From Primulina eburnea (lineage: Eukaryota; Streptophyta; Magnoliopsida; Lamiales; Gesneriaceae), in contig NW_027330954.1 of the NCBI RefSeq assembly GCF_022965805.1, positions 1-64,000 on the forward strand: a stretch of DNA of 64,000 nucleotides. Reading direction: 5' to 3'. The translations under genes and the position numbers were made by a program. The notes under the pieces were generated by a model. The model had not been told where the DNA came from. It saw only the letters and a program-made list of their open reading frames with translations, and did no database searches. Below, one piece after another: positions 41,141-53,732 of this stretch. Within the stretch, counting starts at the first letter, position 1. Each line of letters begins with the position of its first letter.

Positions 41141-41697
41141 TAGAGCCAACAACCCATATGCTTTAAACCCATCGATTCGTGATGCTTCTCGAATAATGGT
41201 CCAGGTAAAGGCTTAGTTAGCGGATCAGCAACATTATCTACGGAGCCGACTTTGTCAATCGTGAAATCTCCTCTTTCCACGATCTCTCGGAGGATGTGGT
41301 ACTTTCTCAGTATATGTTTGGACTTCTGATGAGACCTTGGCTCCTTCGCCTGAGCTATGGCTCCCGTGTTGTCACACATCACCGGGATAGGAGCAACTCC
41401 ATTAGGAATGACGCCCAACTCTTGGACGAAATTCCTAATCCAAACAGCCTCCTTTGCTGCAGCCGATGCAGCAATATATTCTGCCTCTGTGGTGGAATCC
41501 GCAGTACTGTCTTGCTTGGAACTCTTCCAAGAGACAGCAGCACCATTGAGCATGAATATGAACCCAGAGGTTGACTTCAAGTCATCAATATCGCTTTGGA
41601 AGCTAGAGTCGGTATAGCCTTCCAATTTCAGTTCTCCACCCCCATAGACCGAGAACAACTTATTGGTCCTTCTCAAATACTTGAGGATGTCTTTCAC
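41140..41697 (-). pseudogene. element F RNase H
   Basis: 185 residues: ILKYLRRTNKLFSVYGGGEL, LEGYTDSSFQSD (first Asp), STTEAEYIAASAAAKEAVW (Glu), MCDNTGAIAQAKEP (Asp) and NVADPLTKPLPGPLFEKHH. All expected RNase H catalytic residues are present. It ends the polyprotein, close to the polypurine tract. A stop at 41728 separates it from RT. Confidence 0.9.
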
Positions 41698-41727
41698 AGC
41701 TTTCCAGTGTGGAAGACCAGGGTTGGA

Positions 41728-43359
41728 CTAATATCTACTCAATACACTTAGTGCAAATGCCAAGTCAGGACGTGTAGATATCATCCCATACATGATACTA
41801 CCAATTTCCGAAGCATACGGAATGCGTGTCATCGCCGCTATCTCTGCATCAGTCTTGGGAGACATCGACTTGGATAGGGACACGCCATGACACATTGGTA
41901 GATGTCCTCTCTTGGACTCATCCATCGAGAACCGCTTCACGATGGTATCAATGTATGTAGACTGGGTGAGACCAAGCAATCTTTTTGATCTATCTCTATA
42001 GATCTGTATTCCCAATACGAAAGATGTTTCACCCAAGTCCTGCATCGAGAACTTACTCGCTAACCATATCTCAGTTGATTGCAACATTCCTACATCATTC
42101 CCAATGAGTAGAATGTCATCAACATACAACACCAGGAATGTCACAGCACTCCCACTGGCCTTCTTATACACACAGGGTTCCTCAGGATTCTTAGCAAAAC
42201 CAAACTCTTTGATTGTACTGTCGAATATGAGGTTCCAACTCCTAGATGCCTGCTTAAGACCATAAATAAATCTTTGAAGTTTGCATACCATATGCTCACT
42301 TCCGATACATGTAAACCCTTCGGGTTGAGACATGTAAATTTCTTCCTTAATATCCCCATTAAGAAAGGCTGTCTTAACATCCATCTGCCATATCTCATAG
42401 TCATACCATGCAGCTATGGCTAGCAAAATCCTTATAGACTTGAACATTGCAACTGGAGAAAAGGTTTCCTCAAAGTCAACTCCTTGTCTTAGAGTATATC
42501 CTTTTGCCACCAATCGCGCCTTGAAGGTCAATACCTTTCCATCCGCCCCAAGTTTCTTCTTGTAAATCCATTTACACCCTATGGGAACAATTCCCTCAGG
42601 TGGATCCACGAGATTCCATACTTGGTTCGAATGCATGGAATTCATCTCAGATTCCATTGCTTCAAGCCACTTGGATGAATCGGCATCAGATAACACTTCC
42701 TTGAAGGTCCTTGGATCACATCCAAGGTTAGGCTCATCATGGCCCTCTTCAAGAAGCAGACCATACCTCATAGGTGGTCTCGAGACTCTCTCGGATCTTC
42801 TAGGATCTTGTATCTCCTCACTTGGCTCATTGGGTGTGGATTCTACAACTGTGGGTGTCTCTCGAACCTCTTCGAGTTCTATCATCTCGCCTTTTCTATC
42901 CAATAGAAATTCCCTTTCCAAAAAGGTTGCATTCCTAGAAACAAACACCTTTGTTTCTTGGGGATGATAGAAATAATATCCAATGGAATTCCTTGGATAT
43001 CCCACAAAGTAGCATAAAATGGATCGACTATCCAATTTATCTCCCACTGCCTGCTTCACATAAGCAGGGCACCCCCATATTCTAAGATAAGAATACTTGG
43101 GAGGCTTACCCATCCATATCTCATATGGAGTTTTGTCAACTGCCATTGAATGGACATTGATCAACAACAGTGCCGCTGTCTCAAGCGCATATCCCCAAAA
43201 AGATGGCGGCAACTCCGTGAACCCCATCATAGACCGAACCATGTCCATCAAAGTCCGGTTATGACGCTCTGAAACACCATTCAACTGCGGTGTAGCGGGT
43301 GGAGTCCACTGCGAGAGAATCCCATTCTCCTTAAGATACTCTTGGAACTCGGCACTCAA
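41728..43359 (-). pseudogene. element F integrase C-terminus and reverse transcriptase
   Basis: A 543-residue open frame. Integrase: LNGVSERHNRTLMDMVRSMM (catalytic Glu) and post-core IWMGKPPKYSYLRIWGCPAY. RT: MNSMHSNQVWNLVDPP, DVKTAFLNGDIKEEIYMSQP, catalytic YVDDILLIGND, YASEIGSIMYGMISTRPDLA. It ends SVLSRY with TAG where Gln (RYQ) is expected. The upstream limit is a TGA near 43400. RT looks functional in sequence. Confidence 0.92.
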
Positions 43360-43401
43360 GTACTCACCACCTCGATCCGATCGAAGTGTCTTGATGCTTC
43401 G

Positions 43402-44220
43402 TCACAATTGCTTTTCTACTTCACTTCTAAATTCTTTCAACCTTTCAAAGGCTTCAGACTTGTATTTCATCAAATACACATACCCATACCTCGAAAAGTC
43501 ATCGGTAAAGGTGATGAAGTAGGAATGTCCATGCTTAGTGGTGATGCTAAGCGGACCGCACACATCAGTATGGATCAAATCCAATAACCCTTTGGCTCGC
43601 TCCACATGGCCCTTAAAGGGAATCTTGGTCATCTTTTCTTTTTGACAGGATTCACAAGTCGTGAGAGCATTAATATCAGACATATCAAACATGCCTACTC
43701 CCACTAACTTGTTCATCCTTCTTAGGGAAATATGTCCTAATCGAGCATGCCATAATTGTGCCGAATATAGAGTATCTTGTTTTCGCTTGTTTGTTGTTGT
43801 TATTGCTTGGACATTGTTAAATGGAATATCTTTCAATTTTAAGGTGTAGAGATCGTTTTCAAGTTCTCCAGTACCAATTAAACATTCATTCTTGTAAATA
43901 TTGCAAACACCTTTGCTAAATAAACAAGAAAATCCATCTTTGTCTAACATAAAAATGGAAATAATGTTTTTCACCAACTCAGGTACAAACAAAAAGTCTC
44001 TTAACATTAACTTAAAATCATTGTTCAAAAGTAAAGTAACATCTGCAACAGCTTTGGCAGCAACCCTTGCCCCATTGCCCATCCTCAAGAAGGTCTCACC
44101 TTCCCTGAGCCTCCTACTTCTTCCCATCACCTGCAAATCATTACAGAGATGTGAACCACATCCGGTATCCAATACCCAAGAAGTAGAGTTAATTGAAATG
44201 TTTACTTCGATATAGAACAT
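43402..44220 (-). pseudogene. element F protease and integrase N-terminal half
   Basis: 272 residues: protease WVLDTGCGSHLC (active-site DTG), then DFLFVPELVKNIISI. Pre-integrase zinc region LWHARLGHISLRRMNKLVG and CESCQKEKMTK; core LLDLIHTDVCGPL (first Asp) and FITFTDDFSRYGYVYLMKYK. It ends EKQL with TGA; after it RSIKTLRSDRGGEYL (second Asp) continues in frame. The stop is the only visible damage. Confidence 0.92.
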
Positions 44221-44286
44221 ACCGTTTCCAGAACTCTTCTGGGCAAGATATTCCCTGCAGTTACGCCTCCAATGTCCAGGCTTCTT

Positions 44287-45024
44287 TCAGTGATGACAGA
44301 TGTCAACAGTCTTGTCAGCCTTCACTGGTGTGGCTGCCACTACGGGACCCGGAGTCTGCCTCTTAAAGGGCACGCTCTTCTTGGGACATTGGAAAGAACG
44401 CTTCTTTCCCTTCCCAGGTGGACCGGTCTTCGTACCAGATGAAGAGCCCACAAAAAGAACCGGCTTCTCTTTCTTGATGGTGGACTCAAAGGTCACAAGC
44501 ATGTTCACCAACTCCTCAAGGGTCGGCTCCATCTTGTTCATATTGAAGTTCACCACAAAAGGATCAAATGAGCTAGGCAGCGATAAGAGCAACACGTCGG
44601 TGGTCAACTCCGAAGGCAAGATCAGATCCATGCCCACGAGCTTGTCCACGAGCCCAATCATCTTCAGGCCATGCTCATGGACCGAGGCCCCATCTCGCAT
44701 GCGCATAGTGATCAGCTCCTTGACGGTAGCATGCCTAATAGGCCGAGTCTGCTCACCAAAGAGCTCCTTGAGGTGCATATGAATGTCAGCAGCATTCTTT
44801 GCATCCTCAAAACGCCTCTGCAGCTCATCATTCATAGAAGCCTATATATAACACCTAGCCTTCAAGTCATGGTCACACCAATCCTTGTAGGTCTACAATT
44901 CCTCAGGAGTGCAGCTAGTCTGAGCCTCAACAGGGGGCAACTCAGTCAGTGTATATGCAATCTTTTCCGAGTTTAGGATGATTTTCATATTTCTTAGCCA
45001 AGTGAGATAGTTAGGTCCGGTTAA
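44287..45024 (-). pseudogene. element F Gag
   Basis: Reading back from a start-proximal LSAILEKHVLTGPNYLTWLR: AYTLTELPPVEAQTSC, stop, stop, then open 44287-44835 (MNDELQRRFEDAKNAADIHM, ITMRMRDGASVHEHGLKM, LEELVNMLVTFESTIKKEKP). The zinc knuckle reads CHH*KKPGHWRRNC: the second Cys is a TGA. I did not find a clean start codon; an indel near 45045 may have removed it. A typical copia Gag of the UBN2 type. Confidence 0.88.
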
Positions 45025-46777
45025 CACATGCTTTTCGAGTATAGCAGATAGCGGGTGACATTATCAAATTTTGTACTGAAAAGTAAAACAGATAAATGTT
45101 AATGACTATTTTAAAATATTTAGTAAGATATAAAGTTTGGACATTTACTTTATAAATTTTTGCTCCCACTGTTTTGACATTTTCACTACCCTCTAGTGAA
45201 AACGGGAAACTCCTTTCCTCAGTAGGTACGTAAGGTCCAATTAGCGAATTATGAACCCGAATAATATCAGCCAATCATAATTCCTAAAAGGTAGTTTCCA
45301 ATTGCATCGCCATGCAACCCTATACGTAAACTTTTTTTCACGTTTGATTAGGACCCAATAATATGACGTCGTTCATCTTTACGTGTCAAGCCTAACCCAT
45401 CGATATTGAACCTTAATGGACGGTCGCCATGAGTTCCCTCAATAATATGAGCCGAAATCATGGGAGTTCCACGTAGTTCACATCACCGTGTCAATGGATG
45501 TCACAGCTTTCCGGCACCCAAAGCTCCCCCAATAATATGAGCCGAGCCCCGAGTACGGGTAGCGTTCATCATGCACCCATTGTCGATGAAAGACAAGGAA
45601 ATTATAAACAAATTTATAATTCCCCTTTTCGGGCTTGATATAAATTTTGAATCTTATTCAAAATGAGGGTTTTAAATTTTGAAAGGTCTCATCATTAATT
45701 TTATTTAAAAGCTCGCCATGTTTGATCGTATGTTTGCCGGATTCATGCAACTTTGTTATTATCATAATAATAACGCACATACTCATTATTTATAACATAT
45801 CATGCATATATTATAAACAGTAAACAAGCAAGGATGATCAATCGCCCCAATACTAATGGACCGTGTGAGCTAAACACGGGCCTAGGTCCAATCCCAGGGA
45901 AATGCATGGGATGCAAATGCAACTAATACATTAGCTTCCAATATTTACATCTCTTCGATCTTCATAATCATCATGGCCACCATCTTCCAATCTTGATCAT
46001 CCATTATACTAATATTTACAATTAAATATCCATGGCAAATAGGGATACATCTCATGGGGGTGGTAACGGGCCATAAACAAAGCCCACTTTATAAATTGAT
46101 AATTATTACAATCATTCAACCCAAAATATCCTAGCATACACCTAGAAAATTGGGCTTGGGCTTTTGATCATCCTTCATGCATAATATCACATATCATACA
46201 CCATCAATTAATTATCACAATAATTAATTGATCCAATATTATATATCTTGATCCAAATACTAACCGCCACGATTATAAACTAAATTAACAAAATATACAA
46301 ACACCTTTGTCTACTTTCCAATTAATTTATTTATAACCGAATTTCTTGTAAATCACCATTTACTATAAATATCTAAAGTCCAACTTAAAATATTTATTTC
46401 ATGAGAAAATGTTTGCAACTTTTGTGATTTTAAACTTAAGGGCCCAAAAACTCATTTTTCACCAAAAACATTTAGGCCCATTTATAAATCACAAATATGT
46501 TAACCATCTAATGGCCAAACAACATCAAGGCCCATGACACTTTGATTATCCAAAACACTTTTGGAAACCTTAGCCGTCATCGCCGTCGCCGGAGCTCCGT
46601 CGCCAGATTCTGGCAACAAAAAAAAAAATTTTATGGGCTGCCCGACACGGGCAGCAACATGCTGCCCGAAGCTTCCCCACAAAAGCCTCGGTTTTTGGTT
46701 GCAAATTTCATTCTCATGCGGTTAGAAATCAATCTCAATCTAATATCTTGTAAATGCTACACAAAATCGTAACCATA
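45025..46777 (-). other. element F untranslated leader
   Basis: About 1.75 kb between gag and the primer-binding site without a supported gene. It contains three copies of the AATAATATGAGCC motif (45355, 45440, 45530; the complement of GGCTCATATTATT). It also has a palindrome pair near 46637-46672 with CTGCCCG arms, e.g. GCTGCCCGACACGGGCAGC. Layout parallels the leader of E. Confidence 0.7.
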
Positions 46778-46789
46778 GCTCGGATACAA
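46778..46789 (-). promoter_or_regulatory. element F primer-binding site (diverged)
   Basis: On the minus strand TTGTATCCGAGC follows the LTR end after two bases. It differs at two positions from the TGGTATCAGAGC of E, so tRNA-Met pairing would be weakened. Confidence 0.65.
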
Positions 46790-46791
46790 CT

Positions 46792-48842
46792 TGAAAGGGG
46801 ATCGGTTACGGTGACCGGAAGCGCAACGGAAGTTTAAAAATCGAATTTTTGCATGTAATTTTCGGCAACCTCCCTTTTGTGTAGCAAATACAAAAACAAA
46901 CACATGTCATACATAGGGTGTTTGAGAGATATACCTATCAATCTTTAAAAGATTGATTGTGGCTCCAACTTTGTTGTTATACAACAAAGCTCTTGAATGG
47001 ATGACAAGTCTACAAGCTCTCCTTCCTTCAAAAATTAGGCCCACCACTTGCAAGGTAAATCCCTTCTTGTTTTGCGCTAGAAAAACAAGAAGATTTTTCA
47101 AGGAGAAGATTATTTCTTCCTCAACACTTGAAGAAGAAAAGAGAGGAAAAACTTGGAGATAAGAACAACCAAAATTTCGGCCAAGGAGAGTGTGGGAAGA
47201 AGAGTGAATGAGTTGTCTTGGTTTGTGAAAAAGTAGAGACCAACTTTTGCATGCCAAGCCTTGGAGACACAAAAAGTTGTCTCCAACTCTTCACCTCCCA
47301 TGCATGCATATATTATGTGATTTTTAACAAATTAAAAACCATGGATTAAATTTAATTATCTCAAACATATTTGAGACTAATTAAACATTACTTGAATTTA
47401 CCCAAGTCCCACTAGTTAAATAATTAATTAAATTGAGCTCTAAAAGACTCAATATAATTTAATTAATTCAACACTTGAATTAATTTAATTATTTGGACTC
47501 TACTAGGTCAACTAGTGTTTAGTTAATTCAAAACATGAATTAATTTAATTTAGTCCATAATAATGTTTATGAAAATCACAATTTTCAAATACATTATTCA
47601 CTTGGCCAACTTTTAATTTAGGAACACATTCATAAATTAAAATTTACATTTCTCTCATAGAAGTCATACTTCTATTTTTCTTTACGCTCATAAACTCATT
47701 TAGAAGCCGTTCAACACATTGAACTATTTTACTTCTCAACAGGATCTAGAAAGCAAGTACTTGTGTGGGCCCTCAATAGTTCACTGATACAACTAGCCGT
47801 GGGTTCACATCTCCATGTGATTCGGACTAAAAATATCCTTATATGAGCATACCCCAATTGCTCCATTCTTATTTATCAACTCCTTGATAACAAGAACGTC
47901 AGAACTCAAGTTTGATGGTACCCAACCAATCATGTTAAACGACTAGCAGCATCGCTTACATGATTCCCTAGGTATCAAATGATAGTGCCTGCAAGAACCA
48001 TTCAATTATGGTTAGCGTACAGTACGGTCCCTTCAACTCATATATCCCGATCGATTCGACAACCATTGGTTTATCGAGAGTTGTCAATGAATCGATACTA
48101 TGTGTCATGTCGTAGTTGCATCGATGGTGTAATCTATGAAACCTCTTTCATAATTACCACCATACTCTGATCAGAGATTTCAAACTACATATACATGAAA
48201 ACACATAGGATATCCATACCCGTAGGTAAGCGGTGAATCCCCTACTACAATGCATCGACTCCTATATGTTTCGACTTAACACCCAACCTTGCCACCTGAT
48301 GACCCCATGAGAGTCGGTAAACAAGTCAAAGTGAAACGCTAGCATATAGAGTCTCAATGTTGTCCCGGGTCATAAGGACTAATGGTGTACAACCATAAAC
48401 TAGGACGTTTCCACTCGATAAGTGAGAACCACTTGGAAAGTCCTTTATAGAGGGTTGTTCAGTGCACTCTACCAGGAGCACCTATCTGCATGCTCGGAAA
48501 TCACAATGTCCCCTACCAATGAAACATGGTACTCACATCGCAGATACTAGTCTCGAGCTCTAGCGGCCTATATCCTTCTTAGTGGCGGCTGAATCGACTA
48601 GGAACCTTTTAGAATATACAATATTACAAATATGAGTTTCATGATACTCATCATATGAGCATCTCATATTCTTTCTACTATTTGTATATTCAAGGGCTTT
48701 ATCTATGCAACTAGAATGGGTATACAGATAAAGAAGTGCCAAAACAATAAATTCAAATTTATTAAAATAAAGATCGTTTATACATAGAGTTTCATTGTGA
48801 ACACTCGGCCAACACTTGGCTCGACGTGCACCTACTCTAACA
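46792..48842 (-). repeat. element F 5' LTR
   Basis: 2051 bp, matching 39138-41125 with the extra ~60 bp described there. It carries AT-rich palindromes such as TTAATTCAACACTTGAATTAA (~47461) in the presumed U3. Small ORFs inside (e.g. 47979-48170) recur in the other LTR and are not genes. Confidence 0.93.
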
Positions 48843-49440
48843 AGTATTATGTATGGTATGATATCGACTCGTCCTGATGTTGCTTAGACTTTGAGTGTTA
48901 CAAGCAGATATCAGGCGAAACCTAGTCCAATGCACTGGAAGGCAATGAAAGATATTCTTAAGTACTTGAGAAGAACTAAGAACTTGTTCATGGTCTAAGG
49001 TGGTGGAGAATTAAAATTGGAAGGCTACACCGATTCTAGCTTCCAATGTGACGTAGATGATTCGAAATCGACCTATGGTTTTGTATTCATGATATATGGT
49101 GCGGCTGTCTCTTGAAAAGGCTCCAAGTAGGACACCGTTGCGGAATCCACCACTAAAGCTGAATACATTGCTGCATCTGATGCAACCAAAGAGGTAGTTT
49201 GGATGAGGAATTTTGTCCAAGAGTTGGGTGTTATTCCTAATGGAGTTGATCCAGTCCTGTTGTACTGGAACAACACTGGTGCCATTGCGCAAGCAAAGGA
49301 ACCAAGGTCTCATCAGCGATCCAAACATGTACTGAGGAAGTTCCACATCATACGAGAGATTGTGGGAAGAGGAGACATATCAGTCGAAAGAGTCCCCTCT
49401 GCAGATAATGTTGCTGATCCACTTACATAGTCCTTGCTAG
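48843..49440 (+). pseudogene. element E RT end and RNase H
   Basis: Resumes E's pol after F: SIMYGMISTRPDVA, stop, TLSVTSRYQAKPSPMHWKAM, RRTKNLFMV, stop, LEGYTDSSFQCDVDDSK, AAVS, stop, STTKAEYIAASDATKEVVWM and the open part RNFVQELGVIPNGVDPV to NVADPLT with TAG. Glu of TTEAEY is Lys, so the RNase H active site is damaged. Several stops. Confidence 0.88.
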
Positions 49441-49500
49441 GACCATTGTTTCAAAAGCATCGCGAAGCAATGGGATTAAAGTTAAGGGTAGTTGGCTCTA

Positions 49501-49515
49501 GGGCAAGTGGGAGAT
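49501..49515 (+). promoter_or_regulatory. element E polypurine tract
   Basis: GGGCAAGTGGGAGAT immediately before the right LTR (TGTTAGAGTAG). Confidence 0.88.
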
Positions 49516-50238
49516 TGTTAGAGTAGATGCCCTGCAAGCCAACGGTTGGCTAGGGAATTTATTGATTCAAGTGAAATAAACAATCTTTATTTTAATATAA
49601 TTTAACTTTTAATGGTTTCGTTATACTTTACCTGTATACCCATGCAATCAGCATAGATAAAGTCCTTGATTATGCTTTAATACAAATGAATCGTAATTCG
49701 ATGTTGAAACTCATTTGTAAACACTGCATTTTCTAAATTCGTTCCTAGTCGATTCAGCCGCCTAAAACATGGATAAAGGTCGCTTGAGCTTGAGACTAGC
49801 ATCTGTGATGTTGTGTACTGCGTTTCTTGGTAAGGGCATGGAGATGTCCAAACATACAGATGGGTAGTCATATGATGATTATACCGAACAACCCTCCCTA
49901 GGACTTTCCAAGTGGTTATCATTCATCGAGAGGATAAGTCCGTGGTTATGATTGTACACCATTAGTCCTTATGACCCGGGACAACACTAAAGCTCTATAT
50001 GCTATGGATGTTCTTTGACTCGTTTACCAGCTCCATGAGAGTCATCAGGTGGCGAGGGTGGGTACATTTGCGACACATATAGGAGCTAGTGCATTGTAGT
50101 CGGGGATTCACCGCTCACCTACGGGTGTGGATATCCTGTGTGATCTGATGAAATAATAGTGCATGGAATCTCTGTCCAGAGTATTAGATGTACGTTAGAG
50201 AATGAGTTCTCAAATAGTACACGCGATGCCAATATTAT
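49516..50238 (+). repeat. element E 3' LTR, first part
   Basis: Matches the start of 32844-34561 and also holds ~270 bp (about 49660-49930) absent from the left LTR. Element B interrupts it at 50238; the rest is at 60211-61557. Confidence 0.88.
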
Positions 50239-52384
50239 TGTAATGCCCGAGATTTTAATTACTGTAATCTGAGATTAATCTGAAATAATTTATGGATTAA
50301 TTAAGGTAAATATGGACGGAATGGATTAGACCGGGAAAGACGTAAAATATGTGCGATGGAGGTGCCATTTGTGCACATGCGCGACCTAATGCGCGAGCCA
50401 TGCGCGATTTGGCCAGAAGACCCCGCGCATATGCGCGGAGTAAGATGGCGCATATGCGCGAGGTGATCAGTAGCACAAGTAAGAATTCCAGAGAGTTCGG
50501 CGCACATTCACGGTGGAAGGCGCGCATATGCGCGAGTGGTGAGCAGTCCAGTAGCACGGATAAAGCTTCCGGCGCATATGCGTGGGGCTTGGGCGCGCAT
50601 ATGCTCGATGAATGCAATTTGAAAATCGGCCACGTTTTAGTTGCGTGCAAGTTGAGTGTATATATATATATATAAATATATATATATACGATTCTTTCTT
50701 CAGAAATAAGAAAGAAAGGAGAAAGCGAAGAAATGCTGACGCCTTTTGTCTCGTAGATTTGTGAATTACGAGAAATCCGCTCGTTAGAATTTGAATCCGA
50801 CTTCAGTATTTAATTCCTATCGACGCAGACTACAACAGGACGTAAGTTTTGTTACGTTTGAACATGATTTAAAAATATGATATTGTCAGAATTGAATAGA
50901 AATCATTTATGGTGTTTCTGATATAGTATCATCGTATATTTGAAGTCAGAATGAAGAAGAGATTGTTTATGTAATTTTATGATTTTCGGAGTCGATTTGA
51001 TTGAGAATCAATATCAGATTTATTATCGTTGAGATTATGATTAGTACCGATTTTGATTATGAGTTCTGGTACTATATTTGTAATGTTGGGACTGACAGGG
51101 TTATCGAGATTGTATTATTATGCCGTCGAAACATCCATAAATTGATATTGATCAGATTCGGTATTGGTTGAGATTGTATTGTGGTACTATATGTCGATTG
51201 GCATTGATCAGATTATGTTTTGATTTGAGTATTGATCAGAACATGTTTTGAACTGAGTTATATACTGATATTGTATCTATTCGATTGTCATTATCAGATT
51301 GGGTATGGACAGAGTTGAATTCGGGACTTCGTCCTCGTCGGACCGAGAAGATAAAGGTATAAATTAATGTTGAGTTGGGATTGCACAACTCGAGTGAGGT
51401 TTGACTCCAGTTTCCCTAAATCACATACTTTATTTTATTGCATTGTTATTTCCAATTGAATATGATTGATATCTTTGGTCTATGGATGTATAGACAATGT
51501 ATGTCTTGAGTCATAGGCGGAAGTGCCTAGTTGTAGACATTTGATCTTGTGACAGAAGGGCCGGATAATGAGGACTCGTCACTGGCCCATTGCACTTTGT
51601 CGCAGGATAGTGTATTGGTGAAAATGCCAAAGTCTGTGACGGATAGGTCAAGACATCGGACGTTTGGCTATATCGGAGTGGATAGAACTGGAGTCTTTTC
51701 TATTACTGGTGTTCGATATTGAAAGAGCCAAATTCCGTGAATAAGAACATACCACCATCCCGATCGGGAGTGTAGGTGGGTGTATGTTCTTATTCCGATC
51801 GGGATCCCTAGATTAAGACTGAGTCGAGTCTGAGAATCACGGAGAGTGATTCATTACTTGATATTGAATTATGTTCCTGATGATGGTACATGTTTAGAAT
51901 GTGATTTATTCTTGATATTGATTCATGTTTAGGATTATAATACATGTGATGAATATTTGATTCATGTTTCTGATTTTTAATACATGTTAGGGATATCTGT
52001 TATATGATTTTGTATTGTTTTTGTGATTGCATATATACATGGTTTATACTGAGAATATAATTCTCACCGGAGTTATCCGGCTGTTGTCTTGTTTGTATGT
52101 GTGCATGACAACAGGTGGGACAGGATCAGGGTCAAGAAGAGAACGAGGCTGGACTAGATAGCGTGGAGATCCGGGCTCAGAAGTAAATTAGGATTCAGTA
52201 CGGATATGTAGTTGAACCTAGTTGAATTCTCATAGACAATACAAGACTTGTATAAATATGTATTTCGAATTGATTTACATTACGTTTCCGCTTTGTATTT
52301 TAAAAAAAATTAGACCCTGTTTATCATAATTGATTGATTGATTCTAAGAATGATTAGAATTTAATTAGCGTCCGGGTCCCCACA
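50239..52384 (+). repeat. element B 5' LTR
   Basis: 2146 bp, starts TGTAATGCCCGAG and ends GGTCCCCACA. U3 carries the palindrome array and is followed by a TA-repeat TATA region (~50658-50690). It is 52 bp shorter than the 3' LTR, largely because a 66-bp unit with one pair of palindromes is missing. Confidence 0.92.
50370..50607 (+). promoter_or_regulatory. U3 array of CGCGCATATGCGCG sites (element B 5' LTR)
   Basis: Seven sites start at 50370, 50424, 50447, 50499, 50521, 50571 and 50594. Steps are 54, 23, 52, 22, 50 and 23 bp: one leading site, then three pairs. Two of the sites (50424, 50521) match the perfect palindrome. The TA-rich TATA region begins about 50 bp after the last site. Confidence 0.8.
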
Positions 52385-52389
52385 ACAGT

Positions 52390-52401
52390 TGGTATCAGAG
52401 C
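52390..52401 (+). promoter_or_regulatory. element B primer-binding site
   Basis: TGGTATCAGAGC five bases after the LTR, of initiator tRNA-Met type. Confidence 0.92.
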
Positions 52402-52758
52402 AATAGGTCCAGAACTGTATATTTTTGAGACTGAGATAGAAGCTAGTGAGCGGGGTATAATGAATTTTCTTTCCTTGCATGTGATTGCTAGCATGTGATT
52501 TATTAAAATGTTGAATTACATTGTGTATGCTAGCATGATATTATGTTTTACTGCTTTTAAATACATGTTACCTGAATATCTGAGTTGATTTGGTAATGTG
52601 TATTATTTGAGATTGGATTGGAACCAATTCTTGATCAGAGGTAAGCTGATCGGAATTGAGATTGAGACGGATTTGTCGCATGTTACCCCTAACACCTGTG
52701 ATTATTAGATATACCCCCTAGAAGAATTCCAGAGCGAGGTAGTACTTCGACTGATCAG

Positions 52759-53625
52759 ATGGATGTGTCAAAAACTCCGATGGAAACAATGATGAAGAGG
52801 TTTCAGTCGTTTCAACCGCTGATTCTGAAGGATACTGAGACGCCCGTCGATTGTGAGAATTGGCTAGAAGACATAGAAATGCTGTTTGAATTTCTTGGGT
52901 TCACAGATGATTGTAGAGTTAAACTAATCGGGAACCAGTTACGGGAAGTCGCAAGGAGTTGGTGGCTGGTAACCAAAGAAGCCTTAGAACAGCGTGGTCC
53001 AGCGATTACGTGGGAATTTTTTAAAGTTGAATTCTATCAAAGATTCTTCCCCGTATCATACAGACATGACAAAGGTGCAGAGTTTGCAAATTTAAGACAG
53101 GGTCAGTTAAATATTGATGAGTATTTGGCCCAGTTCTTCACCTTGCTACGTTTTGCCCCTCACGTGGCTAGAAATGATGCAGCTATGTTTGATCAGTTCA
53201 TCCAGGGATGGAATCCGGAGATACGTACATTGGTAAATGTGAAACAACCGAATAACTTTGCTGATACTCTGAACAGAGCCAGAAGAGCAGAAACAGTTCT
53301 GATGGGACAAAAGGACGCTTCGTATTTTCTTCCAACACCGAGACCACAGCAACTGCTTCCTAGAATCGAGATGGGTAGCAGTAGTAGCGAAAGGAAAGAA
53401 CAACTGAAAGCTCGAAAGAAGCAGTTTAAGAAGTTAGGGAGCGGTTCATCTAGCTCCAGTGGTTCTAGCCCGAGTTACACCGAAGTTTATTGCAGAACTT
53501 GTGGAGGAAGACATCCCACAGAGCAATGCCAAGGAGTGACTGGTAGATGCAATGTCTGTAAACATCAGAGACATTTTGCTAGAGTTTGTCCACTGAAAGG
53601 TTCCCGAAGCTTCCAGGGAGCATAG
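52759..53625 (+). CDS. element B Gag
   Basis: A 288-residue open frame related to element A Gag: CENWLEDIEMLFEFLGF, SWWLVTKEALEQRG, FANLRQGQLNIDEYLAQF. A Ser-rich linker follows, then CRTCGGRHPTEQC and the zinc knuckle CNVCKHQRHFARVCP with all ligands intact. The family start should be 48 bp upstream: 52711 reads ATA-CCC-CCT-AGA-AGA (IPPRR) where A has ATG (MPPRR), so the normal start codon is lost and the frame now begins at an internal Met (MDVSKTPMET). It would form the particle. No pol is linked in frame. Confidence 0.88.
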   Translation: MDVSKTPMETMMKRFQSFQPLILKDTETPVDCENWLEDIEMLFEFLGFTDDCRVKLIGNQLREVARSWWLVTKEALEQRGPAITWEFFKVEFYQRFFPVSYRHDKGAEFANLRQGQLNIDEYLAQFFTLLRFAPHVARNDAAMFDQFIQGWNPEIRTLVNVKQPNNFADTLNRARRAETVLMGQKDASYFLPTPRPQQLLPRIEMGSSSSERKEQLKARKKQFKKLGSGSSSSSGSSPSYTEVYCRTCGGRHPTEQCQGVTGRCNVCKHQRHFARVCPLKGSRSFQGA

Positions 53626-53727
53626 GCATCTGGATATGGTGACCGAAGTACAGACACAGGAAGCATTTGATGATATACTGACAGGTAACTGTTCTTTTGC
53701 GATTATTTTGCATATGTATCGATAGAT
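53626..53727 (+). pseudogene. element B protease start, split by solo LTR
   Basis: In another frame than gag: TEVQTQEAFDDILTGNCSFA, comparable to TEEKAQDAPDDVIAGNCFLC of A. Continuing across the inserted LTR at 55541 it gives VSIDTNACSTIIFE-like sequence, where DTN replaces the DTG active site. Inactive. Confidence 0.75.
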
Positions 53728-53732
53728 ACTAA

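Larger units (their letters stand above)
39138..48842 (-). mobile_element. element F: Ty1/copia retrotransposon nested in E
   Basis: 9.7 kb, minus strand: 3' LTR 39138-41125, polypurine tract 41126-41140, gag-pol 41140-45024, leader to 46777, primer-binding site 46778-46789, 5' LTR 46792-48842. The perfect duplication AGTAT (39133-39137 and 48843-48847) rejoins E's RT reading GSIMYGMISTRPD. It is closely related to E but better preserved: gag-pol has about five in-frame stops and otherwise intact catalytic residues. Tork/Angela-like. Confidence 0.95.
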
